A stretch of DNA of 64,000 nt from Clostridiales bacterium (GTDB lineage: Bacteria > Bacillota > Clostridia > Christensenellales > Borkfalkiaceae), in the NCBI GenBank assembly GCA_015069425.1, contig SVIP01000004.1:124001-188000 (forward strand), in the 5' to 3' direction. The stretch's first letter is position 1. The number at the start of each line of letters is the position of its first letter. This document shows positions 29,564 to 41,059 of this stretch, one piece after another. The translations under genes and the position numbers were made by a program. Under the pieces are notes generated by a model. That model did not search any database and was not told the origin of the DNA. It saw only the letters and a list, made by a program, of their open reading frames with translations.

Positions 29564-31438
29564 ATGAAACAATTTAAGACTGAATCAAAAAGAATACTAG
29601 ATTTAATGGTAAATTCGATATATACGAATAAAGAGATTTTTTTAAGAGAACTTATATCTAACGCAAGCGACGCAATAGATAAACTTAAATTTATATCTTT
29701 AACCGATACAAAAGTAAATTCGGATTTTAAAATACAAATAACATTGAATAAAGAAGATAGAACCCTTATCATTGAAGATAACGGTATTGGTATGACGGAT
29801 AAGGACTTAGAGAAAAATTTAGGAACTATCGCTGAGTCGGGAACTCTTGCATTTAAAAAGGAAAATGCGGGGCAAACGGACAACGAACTTATCGGTCAGT
29901 TTGGCGTAGGTTTTTATTCTGCGTTTATGGTTGCCGACAAACTTGAGGTTTATACCAAGGCTTACGGAAGTGATAAGGCGTTTAAGTGGAAAAGTAAAGG
30001 TGCGGAAGGATATACTATTTCTGAAACAGACAAAGATGGATACGGTACAAAAATAGTACTTTACTTAAAAGCAGATAGTGATGATTTTAAGTATTCGGAC
30101 TTTTTGCTTGAATATAAAATCAGTTCGCTCATTAAGGAATACTCTGACTACATAAGATATCCTATAATGATGCTTATGACACGTTCCAAAAAGAAAGAGG
30201 GGACGCCTGACGATAAGCCTGAATACGAACAAGTACAAGAACTTGAAACGCTTAACAGCATGGTTCCGCTTTGGAAAAAGCCAAAATCTGAAGTAAACGA
30301 TGAAAACTTAAAGGAATTCTATAAGAATGAATTCCACGATTATCAAGACCCAATAAAGAGTGTTTATGCTAAAATTGAAGGCGCAGTAAATTACGACACG
30401 CTTTTATTCGTGCCGTCTCGTGCACCCTTTGATTATTATTCAAAAGATTATAAAAAAGGCGTAAAACTTTACTGTAACGGTGTTATGATTATGGAAAAGT
30501 GCGAGCAATTAATTCCTGATTATTTTGGATTTGTTAAAGGGATAGTTGATTCAAGCGACCTTAGTCTTAATATTTCACGTGAAATTTTACAGCAAGATAG
30601 ACAAGTTAAAGCAATTGCTATCGGCTTAGAAAAGAAAATTTCATCAGAATTAAAGAAAATGATGGAAGACGATAGAGAAAATTATGAAAAACTTTTTGCT
30701 GAGTTTGGTCTTTCTATTAAGTTTGGCGTATACGCAGGCTTTGGTATGAATAAAGATAAACTAAAAGATTTCCTTATGTTCTATTCAAGCAAGAAAGAAA
30801 AACTAGTTACTCTTTCAGAATACGTTAAAGAAATGCAAGAAGGTCAAAACGATATTTACTATGCTTGCGGAGAAAGTTACGAAAAGATTAAAGATTTACC
30901 GCAGATTGAAAAGGCAAGAGACAAGGGCTATGAAATTCTTTTCTTTAAGGACGGTGTGGACGAATTTGTCGCTAAAATTTTGATTGATTATGAAGGAAAG
31001 AAGTTTAAGTCTGTTACCGATAGTGACTTCTCTCTTGACAGCGAAACCGAAAAGAAAGAACTTGAAGAGAAGAGCGAAGAATTAAAAGATATGCTCACTG
31101 CAATCAAAGATTGTCTAGGCGAAAAGGTAAAAGAAGTTAGACTTACCTCTAAACTTGTAAATTATCCCGTTTGCTTAACGGCAGGTGGTGACGTTTCTAT
31201 CGAGATGGAAAAAGTATTTAATTCTATGCCAAATGCAGATGGAAAGGTTCGTGCGGAAAAAGTGCTTGAAATCAGTGCAACTCACAAAGTATTAGATTCG
31301 CTTAAAAACGCTTTTGAAAAAGATAAAGACCATCTTAAAACGTACGCAACCGTGCTTTACGAACAAGCAAGATTGCTAGAGGGATTAACTATTGACGACG
31401 TTACGGGATTTGTTAATTCAATAAACGAAATACTATAA
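29564..31438 (+). CDS. htpG: Chaperone HtpG (Hsp90)
   Basis: RELISNASDAIDKLKF, DNGIGMT, GQFGVGFYSAFMVADK. Confidence 0.97.
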   Translation: MKQFKTESKRILDLMVNSIYTNKEIFLRELISNASDAIDKLKFISLTDTKVNSDFKIQITLNKEDRTLIIEDNGIGMTDKDLEKNLGTIAESGTLAFKKENAGQTDNELIGQFGVGFYSAFMVADKLEVYTKAYGSDKAFKWKSKGAEGYTISETDKDGYGTKIVLYLKADSDDFKYSDFLLEYKISSLIKEYSDYIRYPIMMLMTRSKKKEGTPDDKPEYEQVQELETLNSMVPLWKKPKSEVNDENLKEFYKNEFHDYQDPIKSVYAKIEGAVNYDTLLFVPSRAPFDYYSKDYKKGVKLYCNGVMIMEKCEQLIPDYFGFVKGIVDSSDLSLNISREILQQDRQVKAIAIGLEKKISSELKKMMEDDRENYEKLFAEFGLSIKFGVYAGFGMNKDKLKDFLMFYSSKKEKLVTLSEYVKEMQEGQNDIYYACGESYEKIKDLPQIEKARDKGYEILFFKDGVDEFVAKILIDYEGKKFKSVTDSDFSLDSETEKKELEEKSEELKDMLTAIKDCLGEKVKEVRLTSKLVNYPVCLTAGGDVSIEMEKVFNSMPNADGKVRAEKVLEISATHKVLDSLKNAFEKDKDHLKTYATVLYEQARLLEGLTIDDVTGFVNSINEIL

Positions 31439-31445
31439 AAATGAC

Positions 31446-31486
31446 AAAAATCCTTAAAAATCGCAAAGGTTTTCAAGGATTTTTTC
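31446..31486 (+). terminator. Intrinsic terminator after htpG
   Basis: aaaaatccttaaaaatcgcaaaggttttcaaggatttttt. Confidence 0.65.
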
Positions 31487-31553
31487 AGTTAAAAGTTGTA
31501 TCATTGACTTGATAAAAGTGGGAAAGATTGAAATCTAGGTTAAGGAGTTAAAC

Positions 31554-34500
31554 ATGCTATATTTAAAAGGCATTACTAAAGTGTATGAAGTCGCGAGCGG
31601 AGACGTGCATGCGCTTAAGGGCATTGATATCGGCTTTAGAAAAAATGAATTTGTTTCTATATTAGGCCCGTCGGGGTGTGGAAAAACAACGACGCTCAAT
31701 ATTATAGGCGGTCTTGATAAGTATACTTCGGGTGACCTTATTATTGCGGGTAAAAGTACTAAAAATTTTACCGAAAAGGACTGGGATATTTATAGAAACC
31801 ATAGAATAGGGTTTATTTTCCAAAGTTATAATCTTATACCCCATCAAACGGTTTTAGGTAACGTTGAACTTGCACTAACTATTGCGGGTGTTTCTAAAGA
31901 CGAGCGTGTTAAGCGTGCTAAATCTGCACTTGACAAGGTTGGGCTTAAAGGAGAATATTATAAGCGACCAAACCAACTTTCAGGCGGTCAATGTCAAAGG
32001 GTGGCTATTGCCCGTGCACTTGTAAACGAGCCTGATATTTTGCTTGCCGATGAACCAACTGGCGCGTTAGACAGTAAAACTAGCGTCCAGATTATGGATT
32101 TAATTAAGGAAATAAGCAAAGAAAAGTTGGTTATTATGGTTACCCATAATGCGGAAATTGCAGAAGAATATTCTTCTCGTATAGTTAGACTTATGGACGG
32201 GGAGATTATAGAAGATACCAATCCTTATACCGAAGAAGAAAAGATAAAAGAAAGCGTTAATTTTATCGCTAATGAGAATAAAAAGTTCAAGAAAAAGAAC
32301 AAAGCAAAAATGAGTTGGTGGACTGCTTTTAAGTTGTCTATTCGTAATCTTTTTACAAAGAAAGGAAGAACGATATTAACTTCTTTTGCAGGCTCAATCG
32401 GAATAATTGGTATATCGCTTATTCTTGCCGTGTCACAAGGCACAACTTCGTATATAAATCATGTACAAGAAAGTACGTTGTCTTCTTACCCTATAACCAT
32501 TGAAACAGAGTCTATGGATTTGACTTCGCTTATGGAATCTTTCATGGGGTTAGGCGGGGGAAAATTTGAGCACGGAAACGACGCTGTTTATGAAAACCCT
32601 ATTTTAATTGAAATGGCTAACGCGCTTACAACCACGGGCACGAGCAAAAACGATTTAAAGTCTTTTAAAGCCTTTTTAGACGCGGAGATAAAAGATGATG
32701 AGTCTTCTTTACATAACGCTATTTCTGGTATTAAATACTCTTATGATCTTGCTTTGCAGATTTATACTAAGGACTCTAAAGGTGTTTTAATAAAATCAGA
32801 TACGGACGAACTTATGAGAGAAGTGCTTACAAAATACGTGCAAGGTCTAATAAGCAACGGGAATTTTACAGGTTCGTTTGATTCTGGTTCAGAAAGCGTA
32901 TCTGGTTTTTCGCCCTTTATGCCCAGTACGTCTAGTTTGTGGCAAGAATTATTGTCGGGGATTAACGACGGCGAACTTATTAATAAACTAATTTACGACC
33001 AGTATGAACTTATTGACGGAGGCTCTTGGCCAAACGATTATAACGAAGTTGTTTTAATCGTTAATGAAAACAACGAACTTTCTGACCTCACTCTATATGC
33101 CTTGGGTTTAATTAGCCAAGAAGAAGTTAATAGTTTTATTGAAGCTTCTGCTAGGGGCGAAACTGTGGAAAGAGATGGCGTTAAGTATTCTTACGAGCAA
33201 TTACGGAATATGAAGTTCAAGGTGGTTTTACCTGCGGATAAATATCAAAATAGGGGCGACGGCGTATATATAGACACAAGCGAACTTTTAATGGAAAGTC
33301 TTTATGAACGCTCTTTAGAATTAAAAATAACGGGGATAATAAAGCCAAAAGCCGATGCTGACGTCGCAATGCTTTCTTCTGGTATAGGATACACAAAACT
33401 TTTAACCGAGTATGTTATAAATAAAGCAGACGACAGTGAAGTGGTTAAAGCACAAAAAGGTAATACTAAAATTGACGTTTTGAGTGGCTTGCCATTTGAT
33501 AGTGCCATTGAACAATTAAGTGATAGCGAAAAGGCGACTGAATTTAAATCCGAAGTTAATAAACTTAGTGAACAAGAAAAAGCTAGTACTTATTTGGAAA
33601 TTTTATGCTTAAATGCTGAAGAAGAAAATCTAGAAACGGCAATAGAGGGACTTATAACTAGATTTTTAACAGACACTGCCTTTAAGTCGCAAGTGATTGA
33701 CACGGTGCTTACCCAATACGCTCAACAATTAGGGGTTGAAAAGTCCGTTTTAGAATCATATATGGGGCAAGCAACAGATGAGGAAATTTTAGTTTACGTA
33801 ACTCCAGTGTTTGAAGTAATGGCAAAACAAAGTATAAAAGCCCAAGTTCAAAAAAGCACAGCTTCTTTAACAGACGAGCAAAAAGCAAGTATGCTTGGCA
33901 CCTTGCTTGATTCTTTAGAGGATAGAGCTGTTGCCGTTTATTATGATAAATTAACAGAATTTTCTTCATCTAGTTATGAAGATAACTTAATAAAGTTTGG
34001 TTGTTTGGATTTAGACGTTCCTTTCACGATAAATATTTATACTTCTACTTTTGAAAATAAAGACGTTATTGCAGAAGTAATTGCAAATTATAATGAATTA
34101 GTTGGGGAAGAACAACAAATTCATTATAACGATTATGTTGGGCTTTTAATGTCTTCTGTGACCACTATAATTAATGCAATAACTTACGTATTGATTGCGT
34201 TCGTTGCAATCTCACTAATCGTTTCATCTATAATGATTTCTGTAATAGTGCTTATTTCCGTTCAAGAAAGAACTAAAGAAATTGGTGTGTTGCGTTCAAT
34301 CGGTGCGTCAAAAAAAGACGTTTCAAACCTTTTCAATGCGGAAACTGTTATTATCGGCTTTACTTCAGGTCTTTTAGGCGTGCTTGTGACCTATCTGCTT
34401 TGTATTCCTATAAACTTGATTTTACAAGTTTTAACAGGACTATCGACGCTTAGAGCAATTCTCCCATTGGGTGCAGCTATTATTCTTATTGTTATAAGCG

Positions 34501-34583
34501 TGGTTCTAAACTTTATTGCGGGCTTAATTCCCTCAAGGAGTGCTGCCAAAAAAGACCCTGTCGTTGCACTTAGAACAGAGTAA
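31554..34583 (+). CDS. MacB-like ABC transporter, ATPase and permease fused
   Basis: GPSGCGKTTTLNIIGGLD, LSGGQCQRVAIARAL, ADEPTGALDS; C-terminal FtsX-like permease ERTKEIGVLRSIGASKKDVSNLF. Confidence 0.92.
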   Translation: MLYLKGITKVYEVASGDVHALKGIDIGFRKNEFVSILGPSGCGKTTTLNIIGGLDKYTSGDLIIAGKSTKNFTEKDWDIYRNHRIGFIFQSYNLIPHQTVLGNVELALTIAGVSKDERVKRAKSALDKVGLKGEYYKRPNQLSGGQCQRVAIARALVNEPDILLADEPTGALDSKTSVQIMDLIKEISKEKLVIMVTHNAEIAEEYSSRIVRLMDGEIIEDTNPYTEEEKIKESVNFIANENKKFKKKNKAKMSWWTAFKLSIRNLFTKKGRTILTSFAGSIGIIGISLILAVSQGTTSYINHVQESTLSSYPITIETESMDLTSLMESFMGLGGGKFEHGNDAVYENPILIEMANALTTTGTSKNDLKSFKAFLDAEIKDDESSLHNAISGIKYSYDLALQIYTKDSKGVLIKSDTDELMREVLTKYVQGLISNGNFTGSFDSGSESVSGFSPFMPSTSSLWQELLSGINDGELINKLIYDQYELIDGGSWPNDYNEVVLIVNENNELSDLTLYALGLISQEEVNSFIEASARGETVERDGVKYSYEQLRNMKFKVVLPADKYQNRGDGVYIDTSELLMESLYERSLELKITGIIKPKADADVAMLSSGIGYTKLLTEYVINKADDSEVVKAQKGNTKIDVLSGLPFDSAIEQLSDSEKATEFKSEVNKLSEQEKASTYLEILCLNAEEENLETAIEGLITRFLTDTAFKSQVIDTVLTQYAQQLGVEKSVLESYMGQATDEEILVYVTPVFEVMAKQSIKAQVQKSTASLTDEQKASMLGTLLDSLEDRAVAVYYDKLTEFSSSSYEDNLIKFGCLDLDVPFTINIYTSTFENKDVIAEVIANYNELVGEEQQIHYNDYVGLLMSSVTTIINAITYVLIAFVAISLIVSSIMISVIVLISVQERTKEIGVLRSIGASKKDVSNLFNAETVIIGFTSGLLGVLVTYLLCIPINLILQVLTGLSTLRAILPLGAAIILIVISVVLNFIAGLIPSRSAAKKDPVVALRTE

Positions 34584-34597
34584 AAAGAAAAAAGGTG

Positions 34598-34633
34598 GAG
34601 AGAGAAAAAATATTTTTTCTCTCTCTTTTTTTA
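34598..34633 (+). terminator. Intrinsic terminator
   Basis: gagagagaaaaaatattttttctctctcttttttt. Confidence 0.75.
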
Positions 34634-34658
34634 TTTTAAAATTTTATCGCATAAACAC

Positions 34659-34687
34659 TTGACAAAGATACATAATAGTTGTAAAAT
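34659..34687 (+). promoter_or_regulatory. hrcA operon promoter
   Basis: TTGACA-17-TAAAAT. Confidence 0.8.
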
Positions 34688-34698
34688 TGTTTTGAAAG

Positions 34699-34725
34699 TT
34701 AGCAGTTGACGGTAAAGAGTGCTAA
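34699..34725 (+). promoter_or_regulatory. CIRCE operator upstream of hrcA
   Basis: TTAGCAGTT-gacggtaaa-GAGTGCTAA; a degenerate second copy overlaps at 34722-34748. Confidence 0.9.
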
Positions 34726-34759
34726 CAAAAAGCAAACGAAAGTGCTAAAAGGGTGAAAA

Positions 34760-35785
34760 ATGAAACTTTCCGATAGAAAAAGAAAGATATTGCAAATAGT
34801 TGTTGATGATTATATTTCAACGGCTCAACCCGTTTCGAGTAAGAGCATTACTGAAAAACACATGAAGGACGTAAGTTCTGCAACTGTTAGAAGTGAGCTT
34901 GCTCAGCTTGAGGAATTGGGCTTTTTGTCGCAACTTCACACGAGTAGCGGAAGAGTTCCGTCAATAGAGGCTTATAAACTATACGTTGCGGAATTAATGG
35001 ATAAAAGCAAACTTACCACAAAAGAAGTTGGGGCTATTAAGTCTGCATTTAAGGACCATGCGGATAATTTGGAGACAGTTGTTCAAAACGCAGTTAAAGT
35101 TATTAGCGATTTAACAGATTATACTTCGGTTGGGTATACCTCGCATAGTGATAAAGACAAGATTGTCAAGATTGATATTTTTAGGTATAAACAAAGTCAA
35201 GCGCTTTTATTAATCGTTACTGAAAACACTTTAATTAGAGACAAATTTATCAGTATACCTGAAAACATGACCGATGCTCAGATAATAGAGGCGAGCGAAC
35301 TTATATCTCGTTTGTTTGTTGGAAAAGAGTTTGGCGAAATCATGAAACTTTCTGACGTTATTGCTGAAGAATTCTCTGTTTATCGTGAAATATTTGACAA
35401 CGTAATGCACGCGATTGAAGATTATATCAGTAATGGAAACGGCAAGGTCGTTATGGAGGGTGAAGGTAAAATCCTTAAAAACCCAGAGTATAGCGATTCG
35501 GAAAAGGTTAAAAATTTTCTATCGGTTGTTACCAGTAAAAACAAACTTGCAGGGCTTTTAGCATCAGAGAGCGATAATATTGAAATTAACATTAAAATCG
35601 GTGGGGAAGATGGAAAAGAAATTCCCGAAGATTGTTCACTTGTTACTGCAACTTATTCTGCGAGTGGAGTTAAAATTGGAACTTACGGCGTTATAGGACC
35701 ACTTCGTATGGACTATCAAAAAGTTGTTTCCGTCTTAGAGGGAGTGGGTAAAATTTTGGAAGATATATTAACTAATAAGAAATAA
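34760..35785 (+). CDS. hrcA: Heat-inducible transcription repressor HrcA
   Basis: LSDRKRKILQIVVDDYISTAQPVSSKSI; SSATVRSELAQLEELGFLSQLHTSSGRVPS. Confidence 0.97.
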   Translation: MKLSDRKRKILQIVVDDYISTAQPVSSKSITEKHMKDVSSATVRSELAQLEELGFLSQLHTSSGRVPSIEAYKLYVAELMDKSKLTTKEVGAIKSAFKDHADNLETVVQNAVKVISDLTDYTSVGYTSHSDKDKIVKIDIFRYKQSQALLLIVTENTLIRDKFISIPENMTDAQIIEASELISRLFVGKEFGEIMKLSDVIAEEFSVYREIFDNVMHAIEDYISNGNGKVVMEGEGKILKNPEYSDSEKVKNFLSVVTSKNKLAGLLASESDNIEINIKIGGEDGKEIPEDCSLVTATYSASGVKIGTYGVIGPLRMDYQKVVSVLEGVGKILEDILTNKK

Positions 35786-35797
35786 AGGACGTTTGAA

Positions 35798-36325
35798 ATG
35801 GAAGAAAAGAAAGAAAAAACAACGGCTAAGACCGAAAAAGCAAGTGCAAAAGAAAAAGCACTCGTTGCGGAAAACGAAAGTCTTATAAAGGAAATTGAAA
35901 CCTTAAAGGCACAAGCAGACGAATTTAAGGATAAGTGGATGCGCAACGTTGCTGAATTTGACAACTACAAAAAGCGTAATGCAAAATTGTGGGGCGACGC
36001 TTTTAACGAGGGGGTTGCTAGTGTAATCGTTAAGATTTTACCAGTTGGCGATAATCTCGATTGGGCGCTCACGATTGGACTTGATGAAAAAACCGAAGAG
36101 GGTATTCGTGGAATTCAAAGAAAGTTCAAAGAGACGTTAGAAAGTTTAGAAGTTGAAGAAATTAATCCAGTTGGTGAAGTTTTCGACCCTAACGTGGCAG
36201 AGGCAGTAATGCAAGTTGAAGGTGCAGAGGGGGAAGAACCCGACACGGTTAAACAAGTATTCCAAAAAGGATATAGAAAAAAAGAGAAAATTATTAGATA
36301 CGCTAAGGTTAGCGTAGTGAAATAA
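35798..36325 (+). CDS. grpE: Nucleotide exchange factor GrpE
   Basis: Coiled coil, RNVAEFDNYKKRN, ILPVGDNLDWAL, PVGEVFDPNVAEAVMQV; between hrcA and dnaK. Confidence 0.94.
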   Translation: MEEKKEKTTAKTEKASAKEKALVAENESLIKEIETLKAQADEFKDKWMRNVAEFDNYKKRNAKLWGDAFNEGVASVIVKILPVGDNLDWALTIGLDEKTEEGIRGIQRKFKETLESLEVEEINPVGEVFDPNVAEAVMQVEGAEGEEPDTVKQVFQKGYRKKEKIIRYAKVSVVK

Positions 36326-36352
36326 ATTATAGAAAATAAGGAGATTTTAGAT

Positions 36353-38146
36353 ATGAAAACAATAGGTATTGACTTAGGTACAACAAACTCTTGCGTAGCG
36401 GTTATGGAAAACGGTGAACCCGTAGTTATCGCTAACGCTGAAGGCTCAAGAACAACTCCGTCTGTAGTTGCTTTTCAAAAAGACGGTGAAAGATTAGTAG
36501 GGCAAGTAGCAAAGCGTCAAGCGGTTTCAAACCCCGACAGAACGGTTGCTTCTATTAAAAGACACATGGGCTCAAATTATAAAGTAAGCATTGACAATAA
36601 GGATTACACGCCTCAAGAAATTTCTGCAATGGTTTTAACTAAACTTAAAAAAGACGCTGAAGCATATCTTGGTGGTACGGTAACAGATGCGGTTATTACC
36701 GTTCCTGCATACTTTTCTGATAGCCAACGTCAAGCAACTAAGGACGCAGGTAAAATTGCAGGTCTTAACGTGCTTCGTATTATAAACGAACCGACTGCCG
36801 CTGCTCTTTCATACGGACTTGATAAAGAGGGTAAAACCCAAAAGGTAATCATTTACGACCTCGGTGGTGGTACTTTCGACGTGTCAATTATGGAAATTGG
36901 CGACGGTGTATTTGAAGTTTTAGCAACTCACGGTAACAATATGTTGGGTGGTGACGACTTCGATAAGAGAGTTATGGATTATCTTGTTGCAGAGTTTAAG
37001 CAAAAAGAGGGAATTGACCTTACTAACGATAAACTTGCAATGCAAAGACTTAAAGAGGCTGCTGAAAAGGCGAAAATCGAACTTTCTGGTATGAACAAGA
37101 CCAACGTAAACTTACCGTTTATTACTGCTGACGCAACAGGGCCTAAACACTTAGACGTTGACGTGACTAAACAAAAATTCGATGCATTAACTGCTGATTT
37201 AGTTCAAGCAACTGTAATCCCAATGCAAAATGCTATGAAAGACGCGGGACTTTCTTATTCTGAAATTGATAAGGTTATTTTAGTTGGTGGTTCAACAAGA
37301 ATTCCGGCAGTTATCGACGAAGTTAGAAAGGTAACTGGAAAAGAACCCTTTAAGGGAATTAACCCTGACGAATGTGTTGCTATCGGTGCAGCAATTCAAG
37401 GCGGTGTTCTCTCTGGTGAAGTTAAAGACGTTCTTTTACTTGACGTTACCCCCTTATCACTCGGTATTGAAACTTTAGGTGGAGTTTGCACTAAGCTTAT
37501 TGAAAGAAACACCACTATTCCTGTAAAGAAATCACAAGTATTCTCAACCGCTGCAGACAATCAAACGGCTGTTGATATTCATATTTTACAAGGTGAAAGA
37601 GAATTTGCTAAAGACAACAAAACTCTTGGCAACTTCCAACTTTCAGGAATTGCACCCGCTCCTCGTGGCGTACCACAAATTGAAGTTACGTTCGATATTG
37701 ACGCAAACGGTATCGTAAACGTTTCTGCAAAAGATTTAGGAACGGGCACAACTCAAAACATCACTATTACTTCTTCATCTAACCTATCTGATGCAGACAT
37801 CGAAAAGGCTGTGAACGAAGCAAAACAATACGAAGAAGAAGATAAAAAGCGTAAAGAATCTGTAGAAAATCACAATAAACTCGACGGACTTATCTTTACA
37901 ATTGAAAAGTCAATCAAAGATTTGGGCGATAAAGTTTCAGAAGAAGACAAGGCTAAACTTGAAGAAGAAATTAAGGTTGCGAAAGAAGAACTCGCATCAA
38001 ACGATAACGACAGAATTATCAAGGCAACCGAAAGACTTTCTAACGAGTCACAAGCAATCTTTGGAAAGATTTATCAACAAGCAAATCCAAACGGAGCAGA
38101 TCCCAACGCTCAAGGCGGTGCAGGAGATACTGAGTTCCATCAGTAA
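36353..38146 (+). CDS. dnaK: Chaperone DnaK (Hsp70)
   Basis: [36 protein letters not shown]. Confidence 0.98.
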   Translation: MKTIGIDLGTTNSCVAVMENGEPVVIANAEGSRTTPSVVAFQKDGERLVGQVAKRQAVSNPDRTVASIKRHMGSNYKVSIDNKDYTPQEISAMVLTKLKKDAEAYLGGTVTDAVITVPAYFSDSQRQATKDAGKIAGLNVLRIINEPTAAALSYGLDKEGKTQKVIIYDLGGGTFDVSIMEIGDGVFEVLATHGNNMLGGDDFDKRVMDYLVAEFKQKEGIDLTNDKLAMQRLKEAAEKAKIELSGMNKTNVNLPFITADATGPKHLDVDVTKQKFDALTADLVQATVIPMQNAMKDAGLSYSEIDKVILVGGSTRIPAVIDEVRKVTGKEPFKGINPDECVAIGAAIQGGVLSGEVKDVLLLDVTPLSLGIETLGGVCTKLIERNTTIPVKKSQVFSTAADNQTAVDIHILQGEREFAKDNKTLGNFQLSGIAPAPRGVPQIEVTFDIDANGIVNVSAKDLGTGTTQNITITSSSNLSDADIEKAVNEAKQYEEEDKKRKESVENHNKLDGLIFTIEKSIKDLGDKVSEEDKAKLEEEIKVAKEELASNDNDRIIKATERLSNESQAIFGKIYQQANPNGADPNAQGGAGDTEFHQ

Positions 38147-38321
38147 TAGATAGTTGATTAATAAGTAAATGAATAATTTATTGTTTTCTTTAACGGAGTT
38201 TACTAATAAATTGAATAACACGCTCGGCATTTGGTATTTTATAATACTAAATGCCTTTGGCGTTATGGCGATAATATGCAAGGCCATTGAATAATTTATA
38301 CGGCAGAAATAGGTTTTTCTT

Positions 38322-38933
38322 ATGTTTAATTTACTTACTTTAACTGACATTTCACAAAGTATAGTTAGCACCTTATCTTCATCTTTAGGGATTTGGTATG
38401 CTATTTTATATAATTTTATAGGCGTAATAGCAATCGGCGTTAAAATTACCGAAACACAGATGAAAAAAAGGAGCAAGATAGTATTTTTTGCTTGCATTTG
38501 TTCTGCTTTGTGGATTACATATTTTATTCTAAATGGTAATTTTACAAACGCCTTAGTAAATTCTGTGGGTATGTGTCAACTCTTGGTCTTTTCGCAAAGA
38601 GGAAAGCGTAAGTGGGCGGATAGTTATTTTTGGCTAGGATTTTTTATCACGGTGCAATTAGTTGCAAGTATTTTCACTTGGAGCAGTTGGCTTTCGATAT
38701 TCTCTATTACGGCAGGATTTATAAGTACGGTTGCATATTTTGTTATGGATGAAAAGTTATATCGTTACTTATTTGCAATTTTAATTTCTCTTTGGGTAAT
38801 TAACGGTATAGTTTATTTTTATTGGATTGCGCTTATACACGACGTGTTTGCACTAATTTCAATCATTATCGCAATTATTCGCTACAATATTTTAGGGAAA
38901 AAGAAAAAAGAAGCAATTGATAAAGGAAATTAA
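38322..38933 (+). CDS. YgjV-like inner membrane protein
   Basis: Multi-pass protein with repeated short hydrophobic helices; general resemblance to the Imp-YgjV family. Confidence 0.5.
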   Translation: MFNLLTLTDISQSIVSTLSSSLGIWYAILYNFIGVIAIGVKITETQMKKRSKIVFFACICSALWITYFILNGNFTNALVNSVGMCQLLVFSQRGKRKWADSYFWLGFFITVQLVASIFTWSSWLSIFSITAGFISTVAYFVMDEKLYRYLFAILISLWVINGIVYFYWIALIHDVFALISIIIAIIRYNILGKKKKEAIDKGN

Positions 38934-38981
38934 ATCCTAACTTATATTTAATAAATCTAATTATTTTTTAAAAGGATATTT

Positions 38982-40115
38982 ATGGCAAAAGATTATTATA
39001 AAGTTCTTGGTGTAGACAAAAACGCATCTCAAGACGATATTAAAAAGGCATACAGAAAATTAGCAAGGCAATATCACCCAGACTTACACCCTGGCGATAA
39101 CGCTGCTGCGGAAAAGTTTAAAGAAATCAACGAAGCCAACGAAGTTTTATCTGACGAAACAAAAAGAAAAAACTATGACACTTTCGGTGACCCGAACGGT
39201 AATATGGGTGGCTTCGGTGGTGGAGCAGGTGGATTTAGTGGCTTTGGTGGTTTTGAAGATATTTTTGGCGATATTTTTGGTGGCTTTGGTGGCGGAAGAA
39301 CTCGTGCTAAGACAAAGACTAAAGGTGAAGACATTACCATTGAATTAACCCTTTCTTTCTTAGACGCGGCTAAAGGTTGCCGTAGAGAGATAACCTATAA
39401 CCGTAACGAACAGTGCTCTTCTTGTAAGGGAACTGGGGCAAAAGGCGGTACTGCTTATAAAACTTGCGAAAAGTGCGGTGGTACAGGCCAAATTCAATAC
39501 ACTTCAAGTAACGGCTTTTTCCGTTCGGTAAACGTTCGTGCGTGTGACGAATGTCGTGGAACGGGTAAAAAGATAATTGATAACTGTAAGGAGTGCAATG
39601 GTAAAGGATATATTAAAACTGCAACCAAACTTACTTTAGACATACCTGCGGGTGCGGATACCGGAAGTTATATAAGAAAGGTTGGCTTTGGAGAAGCAAG
39701 TAAGAACGGCGGACCGTCAGGCGACCTTATCGTTGTTATGAAGGTTGAAAATAGCAAGATATTTAAGCGTAAAAACTTCGACCTTTACGTAGACGTTCCA
39801 ATTAGTTTCAAAACTGCTGCACTAGGTGGAAAGATTAAAATTCCGCTAATAGACGATACCTTAGAATATGCAATTCCCGAAGGCACGCAAAGCGGTAAGA
39901 TTTTCTTCGTTAGGGGAAAAGGAATTAGAACCAACCGTGGCACGGGTGACCTTTATATAGTAATAACGGTTGAAGTTCCCACAAAACTTTCAAAAGAACA
40001 AAGAAAACTACTCGACAAGTTTGAAGAGGTAACCGAATATAAACAATGTCCTAATATGAGAAAGTATAAGGACGACGTAGAAACAATGTACGGAGAGAAC
40101 CCGTATCTTAAATAA
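38982..40115 (+). CDS. dnaJ: Chaperone DnaJ (Hsp40)
   Basis: J domain YHPDLHPGD, Gly/Phe-rich region, four CxxCxGxG zinc motifs. Confidence 0.97.
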   Translation: MAKDYYKVLGVDKNASQDDIKKAYRKLARQYHPDLHPGDNAAAEKFKEINEANEVLSDETKRKNYDTFGDPNGNMGGFGGGAGGFSGFGGFEDIFGDIFGGFGGGRTRAKTKTKGEDITIELTLSFLDAAKGCRREITYNRNEQCSSCKGTGAKGGTAYKTCEKCGGTGQIQYTSSNGFFRSVNVRACDECRGTGKKIIDNCKECNGKGYIKTATKLTLDIPAGADTGSYIRKVGFGEASKNGGPSGDLIVVMKVENSKIFKRKNFDLYVDVPISFKTAALGGKIKIPLIDDTLEYAIPEGTQSGKIFFVRGKGIRTNRGTGDLYIVITVEVPTKLSKEQRKLLDKFEEVTEYKQCPNMRKYKDDVETMYGENPYLK

Positions 40116-40117
40116 TT

Positions 40118-41059
40118 ATGAGTAAATTTATTGAAATCACAGTAACAACAACCCACGTTGGTGGAGAACTCGTTGCAGACCTACTTTGGGAATTTACCGA
40201 ATTAGGCGTTGTAATAAATGATATAGAAGACGTTATAGCTTTATCCCGTGACGGAAGAGCGTGGGATTATGCGGACGAGAGTATATTCAACGCTGATAAA
40301 ACGGTGCTCGTCAAGGCATATTTTCCTATAGAAGATGCGGAAAACACTTTAAAGGAAGTAACGCTGTCTTTAATTAGATTACAACAAAATAGTCCGTTAG
40401 AACTTGGCTCACTAGAAATAGTTAAGCGTGAAATTGACGGCGACCTTTGGCGTGAACAGTGGAAAGAACATTTTAAGCCGATACATATAGATAAACTTGT
40501 AATTGTTCCTGAGTGGATAGACTATAAGGCGAAAGATGGCGAGATAAAAGTGTTACTTGACTCTAATATGGCGTTTGGTACTGGCGAACATGAAACAACT
40601 TCTATGTGCGTGGGATATCTTTCTAAGTACGTATGTGCAGACGACGTAGTTTTAGACGTTGGGTGCGGTAGCGGAATTTTAGGGATATCTGCAAGTAAAC
40701 TTGGTGCAAAAGAAGTTGTGATGACCGATATAGACGAATGTGCAATCGTAGCAACTGAACACAATATGAAACTTAACAATATTTCTAACGGCAAGGTTAT
40801 TCTTAAAAATTTACTTGACGATAATACTGTTAAGGGCGACGTTATAGTTTGCAATATTATGGCGGAAGTTTTAATCGCTTTTGCGCCGTATATTGGAGCA
40901 AACTTGACTAATAAAGGAATTATAATATTAAGTGGTATTCTAAAAGATAGACTATCTGCTGTAAAAGATGCTTATGAGAGTGCAGGGTTTACTTTCGTGG
41001 AAGAAAACATAAAGGGCGAGTGGTCGGCACTTGTTATGCAAATAGGAGATAAAAATTGA
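40118..41059 (+). CDS. prmA: Ribosomal protein L11 methyltransferase
   Basis: FGTGEHETTSMCVGYL, VLDVGCGSGILGISASKLGAKEV; downstream of dnaJ. Confidence 0.95.
   Translation: MSKFIEITVTTTHVGGELVADLLWEFTELGVVINDIEDVIALSRDGRAWDYADESIFNADKTVLVKAYFPIEDAENTLKEVTLSLIRLQQNSPLELGSLEIVKREIDGDLWREQWKEHFKPIHIDKLVIVPEWIDYKAKDGEIKVLLDSNMAFGTGEHETTSMCVGYLSKYVCADDVVLDVGCGSGILGISASKLGAKEVVMTDIDECAIVATEHNMKLNNISNGKVILKNLLDDNTVKGDVIVCNIMAEVLIAFAPYIGANLTNKGIIILSGILKDRLSAVKDAYESAGFTFVEENIKGEWSALVMQIGDKN

Noticed and set aside
38048-38497. 149-aa minus ORF over the dnaK end and intergenic region
   Set aside because: Overlaps dnaK and the ygjV-like gene antisense; no SD seen and no recognisable protein features
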